Part shown: positions 6,839 through 13,161 of the stretch, one piece after another
How positions within the stretch are numbered: position 1 is the stretch's first letter
How the letters are laid out: every line of letters begins with the position of its first letter
From: Verrucomicrobiota bacterium
GTDB lineage: Bacteria; Verrucomicrobiota; Verrucomicrobiia; Opitutales; Opitutaceae
NCBI GenBank assembly: GCA_023457715.1
Contig: JAEWKR010000129.1
Span: 1-13,283 of the forward strand
DNA: 13,283 nt
Direction of reading: 5' to 3'
The notes under the pieces: model-generated
What the model saw: the letters and a program-made list of their open reading frames with translations, nothing else
What the model was told of the DNA's origin: nothing
Database searches by the model: none
Position numbers and translations under genes: made by a program

Positions 6839-6929
6839 GGGTAGAACTACGGACTTGCCAGGTCTAGGGTTTACACCCCATTTTTGAGCTCCTGCTCAAG
6901 ACCTGGCCATTCGTCCCGTAGACCTACCC
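6839..6929 (+). promoter_or_regulatory. Multi-stem structured leader upstream of the polysaccharide export operon
   Basis: The whole gap between the leuS stop and the ATG at 6930 folds on itself. P1 pairs GGGTAG (6839-6844) with CTACCC (6924-6929). A 2x2 internal loop follows. P2 pairs CTACGG (6847-6852) with CCGTAG (6916-6921), extended by AC/GT across one bulged C. P3 pairs GCCAGGTCT (6857-6865) with AGACCTGGC (6899-6907). Inside P3 are two small hairpins: GGGT-TTAC-ACCC (6867-6878), followed by CATTTTT, and TGAGC-TCCT-GCTCA (6885-6898). The 3' arm of P1 abuts the start codon, so the fold would bury the initiation region, which shows no Shine-Dalgarno site. It could be a regulatory leader, an attenuator or protein-binding RNA, or a small palindromic insertion. 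I match it to no known riboswitch. Pairings are read directly; function is inferred. Confidence 0.6.
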
Positions 6930-7937
6930 ATGAAACCCTACTCACTGCGCCTGGTTTTCGCGGTCGTCGGCGCCGTCGTGCTGGTCGCATGGCCCCTGGA
7001 GTCGCTGGCGCAGGGCGCGCGCAAAAAGAACCCGGCCAGCAAACTCTACGTTTCGGACGTGGCGGGCGAGGTGGAGATCGATACCGGCGACACGGTCGAG
7101 GATCTTGCACGTCGTTCCGTCTACTCCGCGCAGGGGGCCGTCATCGACACCAAGCGGCGCGAAGGGGACGAGGACACCGACAAGCACTACTCGACGATGG
7201 TGTTCTCCAACGGCACCGGCGCCTTCTTCGACGAGGACACCCGCGTCGAGGTGCGCCGCTTCGTCCAGGAACCTTTCCTCCCCACCCGCTCGGACAACGA
7301 GGTCGAACCCTCCATCTCCCAGACCCAGGCTTTCGTCGCCCGCGGCAGCGTCGGCCTCTGCACGAGCAAGCTCGTCGCCGGCAGCACCATGGCCTACAGC
7401 ACGGCCCACGGCTCGGTGAACATCCAGGGGCGCAAGGTCGTGATTGAGGCCCGCGGCAATGAAACCCGCATCGCGATGCTCGACGGCGAAAGCACCGTGC
7501 GCGCCGGCTCGCTCGACATGGGCGGCCATACCATCAAGTCCGGTCAGCAGGCGATCATCCGCCCCGGCCCGCCCGGCCAGCCCAACACCATTGAGGTTTC
7601 GAAAATCCCCGAGGCCGACCTGCCGCAGCTCGACCAAAAGGTCGCGATGGCGTGCATGGCCAAGCGCACCGTGTACTTCGACGTCCGCAATCGCCAGAAT
7701 CAGAACGGCACGGACGGCCCCGAGGTCGACGCCTTCGACACCCAGGGCGACGCCACCCGCAACGCGGGGGGCCCGTTCATCACCGACGGCGGCGAGATCG
7801 TCGCCATCCCGCTGGTGCCGCCCAATCTGCCGGTGCAGTTCACCGTCAGCCCCGCCCGACTCATCACGCCCAACGGCAACGTCGTCACCCCGGGCAACGG
7901 CAATGGACCCACGGGACCGGGCGGTCCCGGCGGCTAA
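6930..7937 (+). CDS. FecR-like periplasmic protein of the polysaccharide export operon
   Basis: The product is 335 residues. Residues 1-28 form a Sec signal peptide ending SLAQG. The body resembles FecR-domain proteins: a beta-rich N-terminal part with VSDVAGEVEI, a segment with TRVEVRRFVQ, and then AFVARGSVGL, MAYSTAHGSVNI and IEARGNETRIAMLDGESTVR. These are the FecR pattern of a short strand, a response-like gly-rich turn and an imposed signal. The last about 15 residues are a Gly/Asn/Pro tail (NGNGPTGPGGPGG). There are Cys residues at about 145 and 242. FecR-domain proteins lacking an inner-membrane span occur in exopolysaccharide clusters, where they may bind glycans or the cell wall; here there is no adjacent sigma factor or TonB receptor. 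It is first in a four-gene run (next gene 21 bases on) and is preceded by the structured leader at 6839-6929. The family call is by pattern, not by search. Confidence 0.7.
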   Translation: MKPYSLRLVFAVVGAVVLVAWPLESLAQGARKKNPASKLYVSDVAGEVEIDTGDTVEDLARRSVYSAQGAVIDTKRREGDEDTDKHYSTMVFSNGTGAFFDEDTRVEVRRFVQEPFLPTRSDNEVEPSISQTQAFVARGSVGLCTSKLVAGSTMAYSTAHGSVNIQGRKVVIEARGNETRIAMLDGESTVRAGSLDMGGHTIKSGQQAIIRPGPPGQPNTIEVSKIPEADLPQLDQKVAMACMAKRTVYFDVRNRQNQNGTDGPEVDAFDTQGDATRNAGGPFITDGGEIVAIPLVPPNLPVQFTVSPARLITPNGNVVTPGNGNGPTGPGGPGG

Positions 7938-7958
7938 GCCGCCGCCCGCACTCAGGCG

Positions 7959-9146
7959 ATGATTCCCCGGCGAGCTCCCTGTCCCGCGCTAGTCCTCGTA
8001 CTAGCGCTTTCGCTCATTTATTCGCCCGTTCACGCGCTGGTCAGCCTGAACGACGGACACGATCACGTCTACGTGACGGGCGGGGTCAACATGGGCTGGA
8101 CGTCCAACCTCTTCGCCAACAGCGAAGCCAAGTCCGACTACAGCGTCAGCTCCTCGCTCCTCGTCGAATACCAGCGGCGCGCCGGCTGGATCGGCGTCAA
8201 CGCCAGCGTCGGCATCGACGCGACGTCCTACAACGTTTTCACCGAGGAAAACTTCGCGAACCCCAGGTTCGCCGCCGAATTCACCAAGCAGACCGGCCGC
8301 ACCACCGGCTCCCTCACCCTCTCCGCCGCCCGCCAGAGCCGCGCCGACGCGGCCGTCAACACCCGCGTCACGTCCTGGAATTTCGGCGCCGGCGTCAACG
8401 CGCGGTACCCCATCGTCAGCATCTACACGCTCACCGGCAGCCTGAGCTTCAGCCAGGCAAAGTACCTGGAGAGCGTCTTCCCCGATCTGTCCACCTACTC
8501 CGCCAGCATCGACATGATCCGGCTGCTGTCCACCGAGCGCGATCTCACCCTGGGCTACCGCTACCGGCTGACCGAGGCGTCGGTGGATAGCGGATACGAC
8601 GACCACTCCGTCAATGTCGGCCTCACCGGCAAGCTGATCCGCGGCCTCAACGGCAGCCTGCGCGCCGGCTATCAGACCCGCACCCCCTTCGGCGCCAGCC
8701 CCACCGGCCGGCCCGAGTCGAGCTACAGCTCCTGGACCGCCAGCGGCTCCGCCACCTACGCCTTGAACAAGCGCGCCAACTTCACCGGCACGATCTCCAA
8801 GGACTTCTCCACCACCGCGACGACCGCGTCGGTCGACACCACCACCGCAGCGCTCGATTTTCAGTACGCCTACAGCTCGCGCTGGTCGCTCACCGCCAGC
8901 GCCTCGCTCGGCGACAGCCGCTTCCTCGGGGAGTCCGGCCGGCTGGTCGTGTCCGTCGGCCCCCCGCTGCTGCTTGGGCCCCAGCGGCATGACACGTTTC
9001 TCGCCTTTTCCGCCTCCTTGAACTACTCCATGAACGAGCACCTTCGCGTGACGGCGGCCTACAACTGGTTCCAGAACTGGTCCAACGAACCGTTCGCCGA
9101 TTTCATTCGTTCCGGCTACTCTCTCAGTCTTTCCTCCCGTTGGTGA
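7959..9146 (+). CDS. Outer-membrane beta-barrel protein of the export operon
   Basis: The product is 395 residues. Residues 1-26 form a Sec signal ending PVHA. The rest is an alternation of short amphipathic strands rich in Ser, Thr, Tyr and Gly, for example SSLLVEYQRRAGW, GSLTLSAARQSR, LTLGYRYRLTEA, LNGSLRAGYQTR, LTASASLGDS, ASLNYSMNEHLRVTAAYNW, ending SGYSLSLSSRW. A C-terminal aromatic residue after an alternating strand is the recognised outer-membrane insertion signal; Trp is a permitted variant of the usual Phe. It sits between the FecR-like gene and the OPX gene (next ATG 5 bases past the stop). In Myxococcus xanthus, OPX proteins lacking a membrane helix work with separate beta-barrels (WzpX type), so this may be the outer-membrane pore. 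The barrel assignment is strong; the pore role is inferred from context. Confidence 0.8.
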   Translation: MIPRRAPCPALVLVLALSLIYSPVHALVSLNDGHDHVYVTGGVNMGWTSNLFANSEAKSDYSVSSSLLVEYQRRAGWIGVNASVGIDATSYNVFTEENFANPRFAAEFTKQTGRTTGSLTLSAARQSRADAAVNTRVTSWNFGAGVNARYPIVSIYTLTGSLSFSQAKYLESVFPDLSTYSASIDMIRLLSTERDLTLGYRYRLTEASVDSGYDDHSVNVGLTGKLIRGLNGSLRAGYQTRTPFGASPTGRPESSYSSWTASGSATYALNKRANFTGTISKDFSTTATTASVDTTTAALDFQYAYSSRWSLTASASLGDSRFLGESGRLVVSVGPPLLLGPQRHDTFLAFSASLNYSMNEHLRVTAAYNWFQNWSNEPFADFIRSGYSLSLSSRW

Positions 9147-9151
9147 TCGCC

Positions 9152-9802
9152 ATGAAAAGTCTCCGCTCCCTCGTCCGTCTCGGCCTGCTGTTCGTCGTCC
9201 TCGCCGGCTGCGTCATTCCGGCCGCGCTGGCCCAGGGCGCCGCGGGTCCGGCGAAGCTCGACGAGAAGAAGATCGTCCCCTACCGCATCACCCGCGGCGA
9301 CCGGCTGGCCATCTCCATTTTCGGCGAACCCGACCTCACCGGCGGCAACAAGCGCGTCGAGGCCCGCGGCACCATCAATCTCACCCTGGTCGGTGACGTC
9401 CAGGTCTACGGGCTCACGCTCTCCGAAGCCGCCCAGGTCATCCAGAGCCGCTACCGCGATGACCGCTTCCTGCGCAACCCCGAGGTCACCGTCACGATCG
9501 AGGAGTACAGCCCCCGCGTCGTCACCGTCATCGGCAAGGTGAAGTTCCCGGGCCGCGTCGATCTCCCGCCCGAACAGCAGTGGACGGTCAAGGATGTGAT
9601 CATGAAGGTCGGCGGCTTCGACGACACGGCGCGCGGCACCGCGATCCGTCTCACGCGGACCATGCCCGACGGCTCCAGCAAGGTCTTCACTCTGGACGTT
9701 CAAAGCGCCATTCTCGGTAAGAACCGCGCAACGACCTCCGCCGACGCCTCTTTTGTCGTGGAGCCGGATGATACGATTTACGTGCCGGAGAAACTCATCT
9801 AA
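9152..9802 (+). CDS. Minimal OPX polysaccharide export protein (Poly_export plus one SLBB)
   Basis: The product is 216 residues from ATG 9152; in-frame TTG 9140 and GTG 9143 are disfavoured because they overlap the previous stop and add nothing. Residues 1-28 form an export signal that reads two ways: lipobox LAGC (Cys20) or signal peptidase I cut at ALA/Q. The hydrophobic run continues past Cys20, so I lean slightly to the latter. The Poly_export domain (about 43-117) has YRITRGDRLAISIFGEPDL and the RNPEVTVTIEEY end. One SLBB domain (about 122-212) has VIGKVKFPGRVDL and VVEPDDTIYVPE. The protein stops there. It lacks the second SLBB and the C-terminal alpha-helical outer-membrane segment of E. 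coli Wza (379 residues). It would form a periplasmic ring between the PCP at 9816 and an outer-membrane pore, most simply the barrel at 7959. It is tightly packed in the operon. Confidence 0.92.
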   Translation: MKSLRSLVRLGLLFVVLAGCVIPAALAQGAAGPAKLDEKKIVPYRITRGDRLAISIFGEPDLTGGNKRVEARGTINLTLVGDVQVYGLTLSEAAQVIQSRYRDDRFLRNPEVTVTIEEYSPRVVTVIGKVKFPGRVDLPPEQQWTVKDVIMKVGGFDDTARGTAIRLTRTMPDGSSKVFTLDVQSAILGKNRATTSADASFVVEPDDTIYVPEKLI

Positions 9803-9815
9803 CGCTCATCCCGCG

Positions 9816-11981
9816 ATGGCCGAAGCCACCCCCAAGCTCCCGAATCCTCCGGTCCCTCCCGAACGCGACGAAGAAAACGTCGTCGAGCGGCGCACGCTGC
9901 GTGATTACTACATCATGCTGCGGGAGCGGCTGTGGATCGCGCTTCCCCTCGCGCTGCTGGTGGCCGTCGGTTACGCCTACAAGAACTTCCAGGTCGTGCC
10001 GATGTACGCGTCGACCGCCACGATGCAGTTCGAAAAGCCGGATCGCATCGTCATGGCCGAGGGTGTCGTCGACACCGCCGTCCGCAGCGAAATCGACATC
10101 AATACCCACACCCAGGTGCTGCGCAGCGGCAAGATGCGCGAACGGGTCATGGCTTCGCTCACCCCCGAGGAGGTCAAGGTCCTCCAGCGCGCGGCCCTCA
10201 AGCGCCTGCCCCCCGGCGCGCCGGCCACCAATGTCGGCATCCCGATGGGCAGCCTCGACGTCGCGCCCATCCGCAACACCTACCTGATCGCCGTCAGTGT
10301 GCATCACGAGGACCCGGAAGCCGCCGCCCTCCTCGCCAACCGGTACGTGACGATGTTCATGCAGCAGCTGTACGAATCCGCCGGCGGCCGCACCGAGGAC
10401 GCGGTGAACTTTCTCCGCGAGCAGGCTTCCCGCATCGAAAAGGAAACGCAGGAAAAGGAGCAGGCCCTTCAGCGTTACATGAAGGAGCACCAGCTCACCT
10501 CCCTCGACACGTCGCAGGGCATGGTCGATGACGCGCTCAAGAAGGCGCACACCCTGCGCGACGACGCCCGCCTGCGGCTCATGGCCCTCGAGGAAAAGGT
10601 CAACCAGATCGACCTCTACCGGAAGGAGAACCGCAACCTCTACGAGATCAGCGAGGTCGCCGGGCACGGGTCGGTGCCCGCCCTGCGCCAGCAGCTGAGC
10701 CTGCTCCAGCAGGACCTGAACCTCCTCTCCGAACGCTATTACGAGCGGCATCCCAAGATGATCGACGTCGCCAACCGGATCGACGTCACCCAGCAGGAAC
10801 TCGAGAAGGCCACCAATCTCGCCATCGCGGAACTCAAGGCGCGCCTCGTGGAGGCCCGCCAGGCGTTCGAGACCTACACCGCCGAATACGCGGCCCGCGA
10901 AAAGGAGTCCATGCGGCTGGGCGAGCTCCGTGTCGACTTCAGCAGCCTGGTCCAACAGGCCCAGGTCGCCCGCGAGAACTACCAGAGTCTCATGCGCCGG
11001 CTCAGCGACACCACCACGGTCAAGAACGTGGACAAGATTCCGCTGCGCCCGCTCGACCGCGCGATGCCGAACCACTCCCCCGTTTCCCCGAACCGCTCGG
11101 CCATCACGCGCACCTCGATCGGCCTGGGCATCATCGTCTTCATCGGCGTGGCCATCGGTCTCAGCTTCATCGACGACCGGATCAAGAGCGCGTGGGACGT
11201 CGAATCCTTCGTCGGCGCGAACCTGCTCGGGATCATCCCCGACCTCGGGTCCCTGAAGGACGAGGACAAGTACACGCTCGTCGCGGAGAACAAACAGGCG
11301 CCGGGACTGGAGGCATTCCTGAGCGTCTACAGCTCGATCAAGATCCACTCGAAGCTGGATTTTCCGAAGTCGATCCTCGTCACCAGCACCATCCCGGGCG
11401 AAGGCAAGACCCTCATCTCCTGCAACACCGCCGGCTGCTTCGCCCGCCACGGCAAGCGCACCCTGCTGATCGATTGCGATCTGCGCCGCCCGATGCTGCA
11501 CCGGCATTTCCGGCAGCAGAATTCCGCCGGCCTGATCACCTGGTTCGAGTCGGGCGCGATGCTCGAGGGCAATCTCACCACGCACCCGAGCCTCGGCATC
11601 ATCAAGGTCGCCGACAACCTCTGGCTGCTTTGCTCGGGCGGCCGCTCCAAGAGCCCGACCGAACTGCTCGAGAACCCCGTCTTCGGCCAGCTGCTCGAGC
11701 GTCTCAAGCGCGAGTTCGACCTTGTGATCGTGGACTCCCCGCCGCTGGGCGCCGTGACCGACTCCGTGCTCATCGCGGAGCGGGTCGATGAAGTGGTCTA
11801 CGTCTGCCGTTTCAACCGCGCCTACCGCAAACACATCCGCCTCTACATGCGGACCCTCCGCCAGGGTAAGAACGAAGTGCTCGGCATCGTCCTCAACGGA
11901 CTCTCCCCCCGCCGCATCGAGTACTATTCGAACTACCGCTACTACCGGAGTTACAAGAAATACTACGGCGCGCAGACGTGA
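9816..11981 (+). CDS. PCP chain-length regulator fused to BY-kinase (Wzc-like)
   Basis: The product is 721 residues from ATG 9816, 13 bases after the OPX stop. The N-terminus is Pro-rich and cytoplasmic. TM1 is at about 39-54 and TM2 at about 435-452, preceded by the Pro-containing segment (MPNHSPVSPNR) typical of Wzz-type proteins. Between them is a large periplasmic Wzz region with long coiled-coil helices (about 190-400, rich in Glu, Gln and Lys). The cytoplasmic kinase has Walker A GEGKT (528-532), Walker A' TLLIDCD (549-555) and Walker B LVIVDSPP (636-643, Asp640). A Tyr cluster sits at the extreme C-terminus, with 8 Tyr between 703 and 717. Such proteins set polymer length and couple export to cyclic phosphorylation of the Tyr tail. 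Kinase and adaptor are one chain, as in E. coli Wzc; a phosphatase partner is not in the window. Confidence 0.95.
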   Translation: MAEATPKLPNPPVPPERDEENVVERRTLRDYYIMLRERLWIALPLALLVAVGYAYKNFQVVPMYASTATMQFEKPDRIVMAEGVVDTAVRSEIDINTHTQVLRSGKMRERVMASLTPEEVKVLQRAALKRLPPGAPATNVGIPMGSLDVAPIRNTYLIAVSVHHEDPEAAALLANRYVTMFMQQLYESAGGRTEDAVNFLREQASRIEKETQEKEQALQRYMKEHQLTSLDTSQGMVDDALKKAHTLRDDARLRLMALEEKVNQIDLYRKENRNLYEISEVAGHGSVPALRQQLSLLQQDLNLLSERYYERHPKMIDVANRIDVTQQELEKATNLAIAELKARLVEARQAFETYTAEYAAREKESMRLGELRVDFSSLVQQAQVARENYQSLMRRLSDTTTVKNVDKIPLRPLDRAMPNHSPVSPNRSAITRTSIGLGIIVFIGVAIGLSFIDDRIKSAWDVESFVGANLLGIIPDLGSLKDEDKYTLVAENKQAPGLEAFLSVYSSIKIHSKLDFPKSILVTSTIPGEGKTLISCNTAGCFARHGKRTLLIDCDLRRPMLHRHFRQQNSAGLITWFESGAMLEGNLTTHPSLGIIKVADNLWLLCSGGRSKSPTELLENPVFGQLLERLKREFDLVIVDSPPLGAVTDSVLIAERVDEVVYVCRFNRAYRKHIRLYMRTLRQGKNEVLGIVLNGLSPRRIEYYSNYRYYRSYKKYYGAQT

Positions 11982-11993
11982 GGCACCTCCGGT

Positions 11994-12073
11994 GGAATTT
12001 CAGATTTCAAATTTCAGATTTCAGATTTCAGACTCCGAACATCTGAAATTTGAAATCTGAAATCTGAAATTCC
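11994..12073. repeat. Inverted heptamer arrays forming a long hairpin
   Basis: The left arm is GGAA plus five TTTCAGA-type units (11994-12032; unit two is TTTCAAA). A 9-base loop CTCCGAACA follows. The right arm is four TCTGAAA-type units plus TTCC (12042-12073; unit two is TTTGAAA). About four units pair, with one A/C mismatch and one G/U-type pair. It lies between the BY-kinase stop (11981) and the lpxI start (12079), so it may end or insulate the upstream operon. It is the same heptamer family as at 1084-1270 and 13020-13161, here in an inverted pair with no CCGCC hairpin. Confidence 0.85.
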
Positions 12074-12078
12074 TGCCC

Positions 12079-12927
12079 TTGCCTCTTTCCTCCTTCCTCC
12101 CCTCCACCTTCGACCCCCGCCAGCCGCTCGCGCTGATCGCCGGTCAGGGCGTCTACCCGAGGTTGGTCGCGGACACCGCGCGCCAGGCCGGAATCCCGGT
12201 TCGCCTGGTCGCCTTCGAGGAGGAAACCCGGCCCGATCTCGTCGAATCGTTCGCCCCCGCCGACCGCCGCACCATCAAGGTGGGCCAGCTGGGCGCGATG
12301 TTGAAGGCCCTCGAGCAGTTCGGGGCCCGCTCCGCCCTGATGGCCGGCCAGATCACGCCGAAACGGCTCTTCAAGGGTCTCCACCCGGACCTCAAGGCCA
12401 CCCGAATCCTGCTCTCCCTCCGCCGCCGCAACGCCGAAACCATCTTCGGTGCCATCGCCGGCGAGATCGAACAGCTCGGGATCACCCTGCTCGATGCCCG
12501 CGCCTTCATGGACGATCACCTGGCGACGCCGGGCTGCATGACGGGCCGCTCCTTTCCCATCGAGCCCGACTACGTCAGCCACGGCATCCACATCGCCCGC
12601 GAGTGCGCCCGGCTCGACATCGGCCAGGGCTGCGTCGTCCGGAAAGGCACGGTTCTCGCCGTGGAGGCCTTTGAAGGCACGGACGAGATGCTGCGCCGCG
12701 CCGGTGCGTTCAAGACCGACGGCGCGCTGTTCGTGAAGACGGTCAAAGCCCGCCAGGACTGGCGCTTCGACGTCCCCTGTTTCGGCCTCCGCACCCTGGA
12801 AACAATGCGTGAAGCCCACCTCGCCGCCGCCGCCCTCGACGCCGGAAAAGTCATCATGCTCGACCGCGCCGCCGTCCTCCAGCAAGCCAGGAGCTGGGGA
12901 ATCAGTCTGATGGGATTTGAGATTTGA
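12079..12927 (+). CDS. lpxI: UDP-2,3-diacylglucosamine pyrophosphatase LpxI
   Basis: The product is 282 residues (Caulobacter LpxI is of similar size). It hydrolyses UDP-2,3-diacylglucosamine to lipid X and UMP in the fourth step of lipid A synthesis, replacing LpxH. The N-terminus of the fold is LALIAGQGVYP (17-27). Then come MAGQITPKRLFKG (88-100), MDDHL (144-148), GQGCVVRKGTVLAVEAFEG (182-200) and VKARQDWRFDVP (222-233), whose Asp231 lies in the family's catalytic region. The end LMGF is typical of the family. No ATG lies before the conserved IAGQG; TTG at 12079 is the best start and falls only 5 bases after the hairpin repeat, with no clear ribosome binding site. The final codons (FEI, stop) are themselves part of a heptamer repeat. 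It could be transcribed from the upstream operon or on its own. Confidence 0.9.
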   Translation: MPLSSFLPSTFDPRQPLALIAGQGVYPRLVADTARQAGIPVRLVAFEEETRPDLVESFAPADRRTIKVGQLGAMLKALEQFGARSALMAGQITPKRLFKGLHPDLKATRILLSLRRRNAETIFGAIAGEIEQLGITLLDARAFMDDHLATPGCMTGRSFPIEPDYVSHGIHIARECARLDIGQGCVVRKGTVLAVEAFEGTDEMLRRAGAFKTDGALFVKTVKARQDWRFDVPCFGLRTLETMREAHLAAAALDAGKVIMLDRAAVLQQARSWGISLMGFEI

Positions 12928-13019
12928 GAACCCCGCCGCGGCGCAAGGTCAGGGGCAGACTCGCCCCCCGCCCCTCTGAAATCTCAAATCCCCGCCGCAG
13001 GCGGGCTGCGCGCTTCCCC

Positions 13020-13073
13020 ATTTCAAATCTCAAATTTCAAATCTCAAATCTCAAATCCCCGCCGCAGGCGGGG
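13020..13073. repeat. ATCTCAA/ATTTCAA array (5 units) plus 7-bp hairpin
   Basis: Units at 13020-13054 alternate ATTTCAA, ATCTCAA, ATTTCAA, ATCTCAA, ATCTCAA. The hairpin CCCCGCC (13057-13063)-GCA-GGCGGGG (13067-13073) follows. It matches 1455-1494 with two more units. Confidence 0.8.
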
Positions 13074-13093
13074 GAACTTCCCGGCTTTGGTAC

Positions 13094-13161
13094 GTTGTCC
13101 CGCCTTTAGGCGGAATGCCTTCGCGTGCGACTGCTCGATCTGAAATCTGAAATTTGAAATC
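13094..13161 (+). repeat. REP-like hairpin copy 5 plus ATCTGAA array
   Basis: The hairpin CCGCC (13100-13104)-TTTA-GGCGG (13109-13113) is preceded by GTTGTC and followed by the same spacer as copy 2. Heptamers ATCTGAA, ATCTGAA, ATTTGAA and ATC (13138-13161) come next. No CCGCC-GCA-GGCGG hairpin follows, so the module is truncated at 13161, where the sequence turns non-repetitive. Confidence 0.75.

Larger units (their letters stand above)
12912..13161. repeat. Second REP/heptamer mosaic
   Basis: It begins inside the lpxI stop region (TTTGAGATTTGAGA, 12917-12930). It continues with a degenerate CCCCGCCGCGGCG, a TCTGAAATCTCAAATC pair with hairpin CCCGCC-GCA-GGCGGG (12991-13005), module B (13009-13073) and module A (13083-13161). 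Relative to the locus at 1030-1494 the order B then A is a different permutation of the same modules. No gene is seen here. Confidence 0.9.

Noticed and set aside
6867..6885. Rho-independent terminator of leuS
   Set aside because: The GGGT-TTAC-ACCC stem has only 4 bp before CATTTTT, too weak to call alone. It is kept as a possible part of the structured leader.
6839..6929. tRNA, integron attC site, T-box or c-di-GMP riboswitch
   Set aside because: There is no T-loop or anticodon arm, no 7-base attC core sites, the element follows leuS rather than preceding it, and no GEMM-type core is visible.
9140..9151. TTG 9140 or GTG 9143 as start of the OPX gene
   Set aside because: ATG 9152 gives a standard signal peptide with a positive N-terminus. 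The earlier codons overlap the previous stop and have no supporting ribosome binding site.
9795..11834. A 679-codon antisense frame across the BY-kinase gene
   Set aside because: Composition is that of a reverse-frame shadow, and the plus strand has a full Wzc-like protein with all motifs.
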